A stretch of 64,000 bases of DNA. Source: CAYYYG01 sp964490875. Lineage in GTDB: Bacteria > Patescibacteriota > Microgenomatia > UBA1406 > GWC2-37-13. The translations under genes were made by a program, and so were the position numbers. The stretch covers positions 15,340 through 79,339 of the forward strand of contig CAZBEF010000008.1 in assembly GCA_964490875.1 (NCBI GenBank), written 5' to 3'. Numbering within the stretch: the stretch's first letter is position 1; each line of letters starts with the position of its first letter. This document shows positions 34,125-42,813 of this stretch, piece by piece. The notes under the pieces are model-generated. The model was not told the DNA's origin. It made no database searches and saw only the letters and a list, made by a program, of their open reading frames with translations.

Positions 34125-34721
34125 ATGTATACAAAATACTCTGTAATTATAATACCGGGATTAGGAGACAAGACAGGAATTTTAAAGATATTAACCAACC
34201 ACTGGAAAAAACATGGATTGCATCTCATCTTCCATGCAGTTGGCTGGCAGGATGGGGAAGACTTTACGCCAAAACTAAACCGGTTATTAGATTTGGTAGA
34301 TCAACTCACTAAAAATGGCGGCAGAGTGTCAATTGTAGGTACCAGCGCCGGAGGCAGTGCTGCTTTGAATGCCTTCATAAAACGGCGGAGCAAAATTCAT
34401 ACAATCATTAATGTCTGCGGAAGGCTGCGAACAGGCCCGGAGAAAGGTTTCAGGTCCTTTCAAACAACTACCGCTCCAAGCCAGGCTTTTGCACAGGCTG
34501 TTAAACTGGCCGAAGCGAACGAGCATACATTATCGAAAGCAGATAGAAAACGCGTCATGACGGTGCGGGCACGATTTGGCGACCAGATAGTTCCTGCAGA
34601 TACTACCATTTTGGAAGGAGCATTTAATAAGAGTGTTCCTACAGCGGAGCATATGCTGAGCATTGGCGCGGCATTAACATTATTTTCAAAACCACTCATT
34701 ACATTCTTAATAAAAGAGTAA
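34125..34721 (+). CDS. alpha/beta hydrolase family protein
   Basis: This 198-residue protein opens with the strand YSVIIIPGLGD and has the nucleophile elbow GTSAGGSA (residue ~70), typical of a serine alpha/beta hydrolase. A candidate acid (RFGDQIVPAD, ~150) and histidine (AEHMLS, ~170) follow in the right order. It is small and lacks a lid domain. Substrate unknown. No Shine-Dalgarno site is visible. Confidence 0.75.
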   Translation: MYTKYSVIIIPGLGDKTGILKILTNHWKKHGLHLIFHAVGWQDGEDFTPKLNRLLDLVDQLTKNGGRVSIVGTSAGGSAALNAFIKRRSKIHTIINVCGRLRTGPEKGFRSFQTTTAPSQAFAQAVKLAEANEHTLSKADRKRVMTVRARFGDQIVPADTTILEGAFNKSVPTAEHMLSIGAALTLFSKPLITFLIKE

Positions 34722-34756
34722 TTTTCTCTATTTTCCGTCACATCCAATATTTCTGC

Positions 34757-34785
34757 TTGCAAATAAAAAAATCAGATTGTAAAAT
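34757..34785 (+). promoter_or_regulatory. promoter upstream of the ATP-grasp-like gene
   Basis: TTGCAA (34757-34762) and TAAAAT (34780-34785) are 17 nt apart. Transcription should start near 34792, giving a 5' leader of about 120-140 nt, unlike the leaderless genes around it. Confidence 0.6.
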
Positions 34786-34791
34786 ACATAC

Positions 34792-34930
34792 GTACTACGC
34801 ATTTAATTATTAAGAGAGATAGGGAGAGCACTGGATCGTTATTACCTATCCTACAACCGAATCTGTCTCTGAGACAAGGTCACGGTGTAACAACCAGCAT
34901 TAATAAGCATTGCCTATGGGCAGTGAAACT
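34792..34930 (+). promoter_or_regulatory. candidate structured 5' leader
   Basis: The leader contains GATAGG/CCTATC (about 34817-34853), a TGTCT-CTG-AGACA hairpin near 34865, and ATTGCC/GGCAGT spanning the possible start codon near 34909-34922. The last stem could hide the translation start. No known riboswitch consensus was recognised. Confidence 0.35.
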
Positions 34931-36337
34931 ATGTCAGAACAACCGTACTCCTATCCAAAATCTTCAGAAACACGCTATCACCAGGCAATAAGAAATCCAG
35001 TTGACCCACTTCTAGCAATGAGAGAGCCTGAAGCAAAAAAAAACTTGTGTGTGACATTTAGTCAAACCAGAGGAGGAATTCATGCCCTCTTACCTCCTGG
35101 ATGCGATGGTTTTAACGAAGACGCACAATTTTGGGTAGTGGCCAATGGAGGTGCTCAACTTATGAATTCCCCTCATTATCATGGAAGAAAAGGTGATCCG
35201 AACATGCTGAATGTTGTTATTGAAAACGAAAGAGCAGTTGCACCAACGATGCTAGCCTATACTAGACCGACTGATGTATTAGTAACACACGCATCTGATT
35301 CTAATTTACAAGGTGAAATACTTCATCAGTTGTCGGATTCTTGGAGAGGTATAGGAATTGATACAACAAGGCAATATGAATTTGTAAAATCCATTGACGA
35401 TTGGGTTGCAAAACATGCAGGAAAAGTGCCGATAATACCGAATGTATTGTCTCCTGAAGTAATCACAGGCTACGGTGGTACGCATGCTGAGGCTCTTGCA
35501 CATGTAGCAGCGTACACCAAAGATGGAGCCCAGCAACTATGGGAACGTGATGGCATTCACACTCCAGCTACATATTATCATGAACATCGGTCAGGAAAAC
35601 CTGCTGAATTGCCGGATGATTTTAGACGTTATAGTGATCTAGTAGTCAATCGCACTGACGGCTCCGGAGGGTATGGAATTAGTTTTGTTAGTGCTCAGGA
35701 TTTGGATTTTCATATGAATGGGCTAGTTGAAGGAACGTATCAAATACAGGGAAAGCTTCCCGTTCTCACTTCGCCGTGTTTGATTGCAAATATTTCAGGA
35801 GAAAAAGCATCAACTGAGTTTGTAAGTATACAGAGATTTTCCCAGCCGGGAGTTCATGCAGGCAATGTATGGCATAGGAAGTTGCCAGGAACATTATCAT
35901 ATCTCGATCCTGATTTTATGGCTATTAATCAGAGAGCGTTAGATTCATTAAGACTCAGTGGTGTTCGAGGTCAGGTTAATGTTGATTCTATTGTTGTAGA
36001 TCCAAGAAATGCCGCAACGTTTGATGTGCCTCCTACCACAATGAGAGAAGCTAATATAAGACCAGCAGGATCTTCGGTAATGTTGCGAGCTGCACAAGGT
36101 ACCATTAATGGATTACCTATCGATTCAATGAGAACCGTAACGGGAGTTCATTTACCCTTCGATCGGTTTATGAGTGGTCAATTTACAGAACATCTTTCTT
36201 CGTTTGATGGTCCGTCTAATAGAACGCTAGTATATAATTATAATCCTGTCACAGAAAAAGCAGCCATTGCGTTTGCAGGGGCATGTCCGCCAGGAGAATT
36301 AAGACGATTAGAACGAGAAGTTATTGGTTCTTTATAA
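34916..36337 (+). CDS. putative ATP-grasp-fold ligase
   Basis: This 473-residue protein has features of an ATP-grasp enzyme of the pre-ATP-grasp/peptide-ligase type. VVNRTDGSGGYGISFV (~residue 242) resembles the ATP-binding glycine loop, GQVNVDSIVVD (~355) resembles the acidic metal-binding strand, and REANIRPAGSS (~375) resembles the Glu/Asn/Arg motif. ATP-grasp ligases join a carboxylate to an amine through an acyl phosphate. Start codons at 34910 (TTG), 34916 and 34931 are all possible. An isoaspartyl peptidase gene begins 16 nt after the stop. The fold call is an inference from motifs. Confidence 0.5.
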   Translation: MGSETMSEQPYSYPKSSETRYHQAIRNPVDPLLAMREPEAKKNLCVTFSQTRGGIHALLPPGCDGFNEDAQFWVVANGGAQLMNSPHYHGRKGDPNMLNVVIENERAVAPTMLAYTRPTDVLVTHASDSNLQGEILHQLSDSWRGIGIDTTRQYEFVKSIDDWVAKHAGKVPIIPNVLSPEVITGYGGTHAEALAHVAAYTKDGAQQLWERDGIHTPATYYHEHRSGKPAELPDDFRRYSDLVVNRTDGSGGYGISFVSAQDLDFHMNGLVEGTYQIQGKLPVLTSPCLIANISGEKASTEFVSIQRFSQPGVHAGNVWHRKLPGTLSYLDPDFMAINQRALDSLRLSGVRGQVNVDSIVVDPRNAATFDVPPTTMREANIRPAGSSVMLRAAQGTINGLPIDSMRTVTGVHLPFDRFMSGQFTEHLSSFDGPSNRTLVYNYNPVTEKAAIAFAGACPPGELRRLEREVIGSL

Positions 36338-36353
36338 ATTAGACAATAAAAAA

Positions 36354-37286
36354 ATGCTGAACAACAAATATTCACTGATAATACACGGAGGCTGCGGTAC
36401 TTTTGAAAAAGGAGACAAAATAGAAGAAGATCATCAAAAAGAGCAGAAAGTAGCTTTGGAAAAGATAATAAAAAAATCTTGGAGTTTAGTCGAATCAGGT
36501 AAAAATGCAGTCGACATAGTAGAGCAGACAGTGCAGATGCTTGAAGATAGCCCCGCTTTTAATGCAGGAATTGGTGCTGCGATAGGAAAAAATAAACAAA
36601 TAGAGCTGGATGCGAGTATAATGGACGGAAGTAATCTAGACTGTGGAGCAGTTGCGTGTGTCTCGGGATATAAAAATCCTATTTCAATAGCTCGTTTAGT
36701 AATGAATAATACTCCGCATGCTTTTTTAGTTGGAGAAGGAGCTTCTGAATTGGCCAAAAATAATCATTTCAAAAAAACACCTACAAACAAATTTTATACA
36801 CCCTATCAACTTCACTGGTGGAAAATATTACAAACTAATTCATTAGAAAAAAAAGATAAACAAGCAAAGGGAACAGTTGGTGTTGTGGTTAAAGACAAAA
36901 ACGGCAATATAGCAGCGGGCACCTCGACCGGCGGTCTAACAAATAAAATGAAAGGTAGAGTTGGTGATTCTCCTATGATTGGAGCAGGAACATATGCCGA
37001 TAACAGATATGGCGGAGCCTGTGCAACAGGTTATGGTGAACAAATAATTAAAGTTTCATTAACTAAATTTGCTATTGATGTACTGCACTTTAAAAAAGTA
37101 AACGCGCAGGATGCGGCTAAAATGTCTATAAAAGAACTCGGAAAGCTTAAAAACGGCCTGGGAGGAGTGATTATCATTGATAAAAATGGTGAAATAGGAT
37201 CATTCGCTAATGAAAAATTTTTACCAAGAGCTTATATGTCCAGTACCATGAAAATGCCTAAAGTCGAATTTGAAGTCGCCGGATAA
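36354..37286 (+). CDS. isoaspartyl peptidase / L-asparaginase, Ntn-hydrolase type
   Basis: This 310-residue family T2 protein has the N-terminal LIIHGGCG, then DSPAFNAGIGAA and DGSNLDCGAVACV. The autocleavage site GTVGVVVKD (Thr at residue ~173) is the catalytic nucleophile, followed by GTSTGGLTNKMKGRVGDSPMIGAGTYAD and ATGYGEQ. It should mature by self-cleavage into alpha and beta chains and remove beta-aspartyl residues from peptides, or hydrolyse asparagine. The ATG at 36354 gives the usual N-terminus; a TTG at 36324 overlaps the upstream gene. It is probably cotranscribed with the ATP-grasp-like gene. Confidence 0.93.
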   Translation: MLNNKYSLIIHGGCGTFEKGDKIEEDHQKEQKVALEKIIKKSWSLVESGKNAVDIVEQTVQMLEDSPAFNAGIGAAIGKNKQIELDASIMDGSNLDCGAVACVSGYKNPISIARLVMNNTPHAFLVGEGASELAKNNHFKKTPTNKFYTPYQLHWWKILQTNSLEKKDKQAKGTVGVVVKDKNGNIAAGTSTGGLTNKMKGRVGDSPMIGAGTYADNRYGGACATGYGEQIIKVSLTKFAIDVLHFKKVNAQDAAKMSIKELGKLKNGLGGVIIIDKNGEIGSFANEKFLPRAYMSSTMKMPKVEFEVAG

Positions 37287-37290
37287 TAAG

Positions 37291-37752
37291 TTAAATCCAC
37301 TTCTCCAAACTAATGTCAATTTCCTTAAAACCATTCCGCCTGTAAAATTCGATTGCCATTCTATTATCAAAATACGCATTCACAAAAATCTTCTGAAACC
37401 CGTGTGCTTTTCCCCATTTAAAACATTCCTTAATAAGCATAGTTCCAATACCCATCGAGCGATACTTGGGAATAACACCCATGTTTTCTATTTCCAAATA
37501 TTTACTTTTTCGATATGAAACAATCTTTGGTCCGGCAGCGATGTAACCAACCGGCTTGCCATTTTCTTCTGCAATAAAACAACATGCATTGGTGTTATTT
37601 AAAAGGTCGCTAAAATATTTCTTCCCTTTTTCCGACTTCGCCCAATTCATATCTAAATCGGCATCATATTTGTGGTTATCAATAAAAACCTCATCATTTA
37701 AATTCTGCAAAACAGTCAAATCATTATTATTTGCCTGCCTGATATGTATCAT
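37291..37752 (-). CDS. GNAT family N-acetyltransferase
   Basis: This 153-residue protein begins IHIRQANNNDL and has the acetyl-CoA-binding motif A VIPKYRSMGIGTMLIKECF (residues ~88-106), followed by the beta-bulge and AIEFYRRNGFKEI near the C-terminus. Acceptor unknown. The ATG at 37752 lies 6 nt after TATAAT on the minus strand, so the transcript is probably leaderless; an upstream TTG falls inside the promoter. It is convergent with the asparaginase gene. Confidence 0.92.
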   Translation of the reverse strand: MIHIRQANNNDLTVLQNLNDEVFIDNHKYDADLDMNWAKSEKGKKYFSDLLNNTNACCFIAEENGKPVGYIAAGPKIVSYRKSKYLEIENMGVIPKYRSMGIGTMLIKECFKWGKAHGFQKIFVNAYFDNRMAIEFYRRNGFKEIDISLEKWI

Positions 37753-37758
37753 AATATG

Positions 37759-37764
37759 ATTATA
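37759..37764 (-). promoter_or_regulatory. -10 box of the GNAT gene, leaderless type
   Basis: TATAAT on the minus strand ends 6 nt before the ATG at 37752. Confidence 0.55.
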
Positions 37765-37801
37765 CAAAAAATTCAGAAGGAGTTTTTAATTCAGTAGTAT
37801 T

Positions 37802-37981
37802 TTAACGTTGTCCTTGAGTTTGCTGCTGAGTGTATTCATGAGACGGTAATTTGAATCTATCTCCTTTATGAAACGGAGGCTTATCTACTTTTTTATTTGG
37901 CCGAACTATTTGAGGCAATCGAACAAAAGCAGGTTTTGACTCGTTTTTTCCTTGCCAATATCTCTGAGAACGTCTTTCCAT
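37802..37981 (-). CDS. small basic protein (59 residues), unknown function
   Basis: This short frame encodes MERRSQRYWQGKNESK, a Pro/Lys/Arg-rich middle (IVRPNKKVDKPPFHKGDRF) and a Gln-rich end (TQQQTQGQR). It has no membrane helix and is probably disordered. TATAAT on the minus strand (37990-37995) ends 8 nt before the ATG, matching the leaderless pattern elsewhere in the window, which is the main support for it being real. No family recognised. Confidence 0.45.
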   Translation of the reverse strand: MERRSQRYWQGKNESKPAFVRLPQIVRPNKKVDKPPFHKGDRFKLPSHEYTQQQTQGQR

Positions 37982-37989
37982 AGAATACG

Positions 37990-38040
37990 ATTATACCATA
38001 CCAGGTATTTGTAGAAAATATAATAGACCTATAGTATAAT
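37990..38040. promoter_or_regulatory. divergent pair of leaderless-type -10 boxes
   Basis: TATAAT on the minus strand (37990-37995) faces the small basic ORF. TATAAT on the plus strand (38035-38040) ends 8 nt before the ATG at 38049. Confidence 0.5.
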
Positions 38041-38048
38041 TAGATGTT

Positions 38049-38822
38049 ATGAGAGCCGAAGCACCGCTTTTACCTGAAGAAAAACCATTTGATCCGTGTA
38101 CCATGCATTTAAGCGACGGAAAATATGAATATGATGTTACTGCTACACCAGCGGCTTATAGAGCAGCACACCGCATTTTACCTTATGTATTTGCACCCAA
38201 TTTTACATTGACAAGTGAGAGTATTAATGGATCAAAGAAATTTGCGGCAGCTTCGTACTCAGCAAGACATCCAATTCAAAATTCTATAGTAAATATTAAT
38301 TTTGACCCCTCTGTTTTATCCGATTTTTTTACTAAAAGAATATCAGGAGGGAAACATTTTAATCCTAAAGATGAAATGATATATTATCCCAGATATAATA
38401 CCTTGTATCCAGATTCACGAATAATGTTTATAAGAAGAATTATGGATGCATTATATGTTCATGAATTGGATCATCTTGTGGGGTTAAATGCCGAAAAATG
38501 GGAAAGTGATAGTCTTAAGATTGGCCACATGAAAACAAAGTTAGAAAGAAATAACAGAAAACATCTGCTATTACAACTTACGAATGCATGTTCAGGGTTA
38601 TATGAAGCAGCATCATCTCCAGTTCAGTCAATGGAGTTAGTACTTTTATTACACGCATGTACTGCATCGTTATTTTATATTGAAAAAGTCAGAAATGAAA
38701 TGAAAATAGAAGAAGACAACTATTATAACGCTCCGTGGGAAATTAGAGCTCGTCAAAAAGCAGCGGAAATGATTGAAAAAGGAGTTTTTCCCGGCTACTT
38801 TGATGTAGAACTTGCTGAGTAA
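38049..38822 (+). CDS. uncharacterised protein with an HExxH-like motif
   Basis: This 257-residue protein has no signal peptide or membrane helix. The segment LYVHELDHLVGLNAE (from ~residue 135) contains HELDH, a form of the zinc-protease motif HExxH, at the end of a predicted helix. It is followed by GxxxE instead of the GxxH of metzincins. The rest is helical with no recognised domain. It may be a minimal metallopeptidase or a metal-binding protein; the motif could also be chance. It is a single gene with a leaderless-type promoter. Confidence 0.5.
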   Translation: MRAEAPLLPEEKPFDPCTMHLSDGKYEYDVTATPAAYRAAHRILPYVFAPNFTLTSESINGSKKFAAASYSARHPIQNSIVNINFDPSVLSDFFTKRISGGKHFNPKDEMIYYPRYNTLYPDSRIMFIRRIMDALYVHELDHLVGLNAEKWESDSLKIGHMKTKLERNNRKHLLLQLTNACSGLYEAASSPVQSMELVLLLHACTASLFYIEKVRNEMKIEEDNYYNAPWEIRARQKAAEMIEKGVFPGYFDVELAE

Positions 38823-38864
38823 TCTGCTTGTTGAATTTTTAACTCCATCAATTATATTTAAATT

Positions 38865-40910
38865 ATGCCTGAATCAAAACATTCAGTTAATCCTTTATAT
38901 ATCAAATATTTCGATATTGTAAAAATTCACTGGAAAGTACAGGCTATTGTGCATTTTCTACTGAGTTTTCCCATCGCATTCCTTACCGTATTCTCATGGG
39001 GAATCCCAGTTCCAGCTTTGGCGCGTCTTACAGTAGCGTATCTTGACCTTTATTTTTTTATTTATTTCCCCTTATATTACTTTCTTCCCAGATTAACATT
39101 ACTTCCGGTAAAAAAAGAGATTAATAAATTAAATGCCGGTGAACAACTTTCCGATGCCGAGCTTTCGCATCTTGTATCGTATCTTATGAACTTGCCGTTG
39201 CCGGTTTCCATCCTTACCGCATTAATTGAATTTTCTGCATTTACAATTGGCGCATATGTCTGGACAACCGGTCTTTTTGTGCCAGAACTATTGAAAATAC
39301 TCAATATCGCCTTGTTTGAAACCTTTATTTTGGGAGTTGTTGTGGCTATAAACGTGGCTTTCCTCAATATCATAATGGTTGAGACTTATATTCGTTCTAC
39401 AGTTGAAAAAATTACGCATGTTTATCCGCAGGCGTTTGATTATACAAAACAGATCCGCAAAGTCTCGATGTACACAAAAGTATTCTTTCTCATTCTTCTT
39501 ACTACGTTTGCCGGAGAACTTTCAATACTTATTTTTTTTTCGACCTTCATTCTATCTACAGTGCCGGCTAAGTTTTTTGAAAATGCGGCCTTTGTAGTTT
39601 CTGTCATGCTTATTAATGTTTTATACATTTTCATCCTCGCGCCGATTGTTGCCGGCAACTTTACCACACCTATAAATAAATTAGTTGATTGGATTCGCGA
39701 GATCACCGCCGGAAACTTAGAAAGCAGAATTCGGTTTATTACCAACGATGAAACTGGCGATATCATACGCGGCTCAAACCTTATGATCGACCGCTTAAAA
39801 AAAAGCCATGATGTTATTGAACTAGAAAAAAATAAACTTACTACTGTACTGTTTGGAGTAATAGATGGTGTTATTGCTCTGGATTCACAGAAACGGGTGA
39901 CGCTTATGAATAAAGCGGCCGAAGAAATAACCGGCTGGAGCTGCGAAGAGTCCACCGGTCATGCTGTGGATACAATCCTTAATCTTACCGATGAAAATGA
40001 ATTAATCGTTAATTCAACACATTACTGCCCTCCTTTAAACGATGAAATGAAAATTTCCGGCAGATATTCTCATGCGAATTTAAAACTCATTACTAAAAAA
40101 GGCCAGGAAAAATATATTAATATCACCTGTTCAACAATCAGCCAGAAAATAGGCACCGATACCACGTATATTCTTACGTTTCATGACACAACCGGCGAAC
40201 GGCAGCTTGAACACATGAAATTAGATTTCGTCTCGATGGCTGCACACGAACTGCGTACACCTGTAACGGTAATCAGAGGTTATTTGGATGTATTTCTTGA
40301 TGAAAATAAAGCGCGGCTTGATAACAACCAGTCCAATATGATTTCCCGGGTGTATGAATCTTCCCGCCAGCTGGCAAGCCTTATCGATTCGCTGCTCAAT
40401 GTGTCTAAAATAGAAAAAGGAACATTGCATCTTAATATCGAAAATATCGACTGGCGGTTGTATGTTCAGGATGTTGTAAAATCGTTCAAATATCTCACTC
40501 ATGAAAAGGGGCAGAAGCTAGAATTAGTTATATCTGATTCGTTTCATGATATGGTTGACTGTGACAGACTGCGGGTGAGTGAAATACTGGGAAATCTTAT
40601 AAATAATGCGATCACATATACACCTCCTGGCGGTACAATTCGTGTTATTGTCGAAAGCCAGCGTGATTCGGTAATAACACATATTCAGGATACCGGCCAA
40701 GGAATTCCGGAAAGCGCCCTGCCGCGGTTGTTTACAAAATTTTTCCGAGTAGCGCATACACTCGAATCCAGCTCCGAAGGAAATGGTCTGGGACTATATT
40801 TAAGCAAGGCAATTGTAGAAATGCATAACGGAAAGATATGGGTAGAATCACAGGTAGGACGCGGTTCTACGTTTAGTTTTAGTCTGCCTAAAAAACAGCC
40901 GGCTGTTTAA
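38865..40910 (+). CDS. membrane sensor histidine kinase with HAMP and PAS domains
   Basis: This 681-residue protein has an N-terminal membrane region of about six helices (residues ~20-265), a HAMP-like segment (~268-320, NKLVDWIREITAGNLESRI), a PAS domain (~325-450) and a kinase core. The phospho-accepting His lies in SMAAHELRTPVT (~460). The N box (NLINNAITYTPPGG), G1 (DTGQGIPE) and G2 (GNGLGLYLSK) are intact. No receiver domain or response regulator is encoded nearby. The 3' end overlaps the convergent second kinase by 4 nt. Confidence 0.93.
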   Translation: MPESKHSVNPLYIKYFDIVKIHWKVQAIVHFLLSFPIAFLTVFSWGIPVPALARLTVAYLDLYFFIYFPLYYFLPRLTLLPVKKEINKLNAGEQLSDAELSHLVSYLMNLPLPVSILTALIEFSAFTIGAYVWTTGLFVPELLKILNIALFETFILGVVVAINVAFLNIIMVETYIRSTVEKITHVYPQAFDYTKQIRKVSMYTKVFFLILLTTFAGELSILIFFSTFILSTVPAKFFENAAFVVSVMLINVLYIFILAPIVAGNFTTPINKLVDWIREITAGNLESRIRFITNDETGDIIRGSNLMIDRLKKSHDVIELEKNKLTTVLFGVIDGVIALDSQKRVTLMNKAAEEITGWSCEESTGHAVDTILNLTDENELIVNSTHYCPPLNDEMKISGRYSHANLKLITKKGQEKYINITCSTISQKIGTDTTYILTFHDTTGERQLEHMKLDFVSMAAHELRTPVTVIRGYLDVFLDENKARLDNNQSNMISRVYESSRQLASLIDSLLNVSKIEKGTLHLNIENIDWRLYVQDVVKSFKYLTHEKGQKLELVISDSFHDMVDCDRLRVSEILGNLINNAITYTPPGGTIRVIVESQRDSVITHIQDTGQGIPESALPRLFTKFFRVAHTLESSSEGNGLGLYLSKAIVEMHNGKIWVESQVGRGSTFSFSLPKKQPAV

Positions 40911-42721
40911 TTCTTCAACGGAAGTGTGAATATAAAAGTAGAACCTTTCCCTTTTTTGCTGGAAACCCAAATTTGTCCATCATGTTTTTCGATAATCTGT
41001 TTGGATATATATAATCCCAATCCCAAACCAGGAAATGTTTTAACCGGCGTATCATCTACCTGATATAGTCTTTCGAAAATTTTATTGTGTTTATCTTGCG
41101 CAATTCCGATTCCGAAATCCTGTACACTCACAACTGCATGATTATTTCTCCGGCTTACTGAGATGATTATTTTTTTATCACTATCTGAATATTTGCTTGC
41201 ATTGGTTATTAGGTTAATGAGTACCTGGTATATACGGTATTTGTCTCCAAAGACGCTGAAGTTTTTTAGTTTCTTAACTTCAATTTTGTTTTTTGTTGAA
41301 GCCTGAACACCTTCTACCGTTTCATGTACTAATGATGAAATATTAAAAATATCTTTATTTAATTGAAGCTTACCGGTTTCTATCCGCGATACGTCGAGCA
41401 GATTATTAATCAGTTCTTTTAGTCTGTTTGTCTGCTCCCGTACTCGCTGTGCAAGATACAGCGGCTTTTCATTTTTTTCTTTTTTATGTGTGTTGTATAG
41501 AAGATCTACAAACATTTTCATGCTGGTTATCGGTGTGCGAAGTTCATGTGAAGCCATGCTGAGGAAATCATTTTTTTCCTGTTCAATCTGTTTTTGCTGA
41601 GTTATTTCCGAAGTCGCTCCAAGTAGCCTGATCGGTTTATTATTTTCGTCACAAAAAATATTTGCCTGTGTAGAAACCCATCGTATCTTGCCGGCTGGAG
41701 TGATAATCCTGAATTCAATATTAAATTTGGCAGTACCCGTGAGGGTCTTTTTTATTGTTTCGCTAACTCTTTTTTTGTCATCAGGATGAATAAGCTTTTT
41801 AAAATTTTGAAACGAGACTTTAAATTTACTTTTACTAACACCATGAATTGAATACACCTTGTCTGTCCAGGTAAGTTTATTTTCTACAATATTCCAATCC
41901 CATACTCCTATTTTTCCGGCATCCAATGCAATTCTCAGCCGTTCTTCGCTTTCACGAATCTTTGATTCTGCATTTTTTTCTTCGGTAATATCGCGGGTAA
42001 TATTTGCAGCGCCGATAATTTTCCCATGCATATCTGTGACCGGCGAAATACTTATCGACACGGGAAATCGTTTATGCTGTTTATTCCATCTGAAAGTTTG
42101 ATAGTGCCGGATAGGAATACCTTTTTTAATTTTGCTTATAATTTCTGTTTCTTCGCTTCTTAATTCTGTAGGAACACTAATGGTGATGTGCTTTCCAATG
42201 GCTTCTTCCTGCGTGAATCCAAACATTTTTTCTGCGCTTTTATTCCATGTCTGAATAATTCCATCCAGGTTTTTACTGATGATTGCATCTCGCGAAGATT
42301 TTACTATAGAAGTAAATAATTGTTTTTCCTCTTCTGCCTCTTTTCGCTCGGTAATATCTTTATGTTGAAGCACCAGATATTCAATTCTTCCATCCTCTTT
42401 AATCGGATACATGGTAGCAGACAGCCATCGAAACTGCACTGCGCTTTTTACCGATACACTTTTTTTTGGAATGTAGCGAATTGCCGGAAGTGATACCAAC
42501 TCGCCTTTAAATCCACGCTTTATGTAAGGCATTATACCTGTATCAACAAGCTGCTTGTCTTTTAATATATTGTAATCCTTCAACTCAGCGAATTTAATAT
42601 TCCACAACTGCTCCCATGCATTGTTCACCAAATAAGTCTCACCATCGGGGGTGAAAACTTGTGTACTTATAGGAGATTGATCGAATATCGTTTTAAATAG
42701 AATATGCGTATCTTTCGTCAT
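40907..42721 (-). CDS. soluble multi-PAS sensor histidine kinase
   Basis: This 604-residue protein without membrane helices has three PAS domains in series (roughly residues 5-130, 135-255, 260-380; the third is PAS_3-like with WTDKVYSIHGV), then HisKA (SMASHELRTPITS, ~390) and HATPase (NLITNASKYS, DFGIGIAQD, GLGLGLYISKQ). The ATG at 42721 is preferred over the longer frame: TATACT on the minus strand ends 10 nt before it, and the extension would run into the divergent promoter region. A cytoplasmic or redox signal is likely. No cognate regulator is visible. Confidence 0.92.
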   Translation of the reverse strand: MTKDTHILFKTIFDQSPISTQVFTPDGETYLVNNAWEQLWNIKFAELKDYNILKDKQLVDTGIMPYIKRGFKGELVSLPAIRYIPKKSVSVKSAVQFRWLSATMYPIKEDGRIEYLVLQHKDITERKEAEEEKQLFTSIVKSSRDAIISKNLDGIIQTWNKSAEKMFGFTQEEAIGKHITISVPTELRSEETEIISKIKKGIPIRHYQTFRWNKQHKRFPVSISISPVTDMHGKIIGAANITRDITEEKNAESKIRESEERLRIALDAGKIGVWDWNIVENKLTWTDKVYSIHGVSKSKFKVSFQNFKKLIHPDDKKRVSETIKKTLTGTAKFNIEFRIITPAGKIRWVSTQANIFCDENNKPIRLLGATSEITQQKQIEQEKNDFLSMASHELRTPITSMKMFVDLLYNTHKKEKNEKPLYLAQRVREQTNRLKELINNLLDVSRIETGKLQLNKDIFNISSLVHETVEGVQASTKNKIEVKKLKNFSVFGDKYRIYQVLINLITNASKYSDSDKKIIISVSRRNNHAVVSVQDFGIGIAQDKHNKIFERLYQVDDTPVKTFPGLGLGLYISKQIIEKHDGQIWVSSKKGKGSTFIFTLPLKN

Positions 42722-42779
42722 AAATATGTAGAGTATAGCACAGCGCGCTCTCAACTCAGTTGCATGATACGTTGTGTTC

Positions 42780-42808
42780 TTGTGAATAGTGTAAGGAAAT
42801 TGTAAAAT
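42780..42808 (+). promoter_or_regulatory. promoter of the DUF202 gene, leaderless type
   Basis: TTGTGA (42780-42785) and TAAAAT (42803-42808) are 17 nt apart, and the ATG at 42814 is 5 nt beyond. A minus-strand TATACT at 42732-42737 serves the divergent kinase. Confidence 0.6.
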
Positions 42809-42813
42809 ATTGT

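Noticed and set aside
40890..40915. Bidirectional terminator at the end of the two kinases
   Set aside because: AAACAG-CCGG-CTGTTT is only a 6-bp stem inside the coding ends with short flanking A/T runs; too weak to call.
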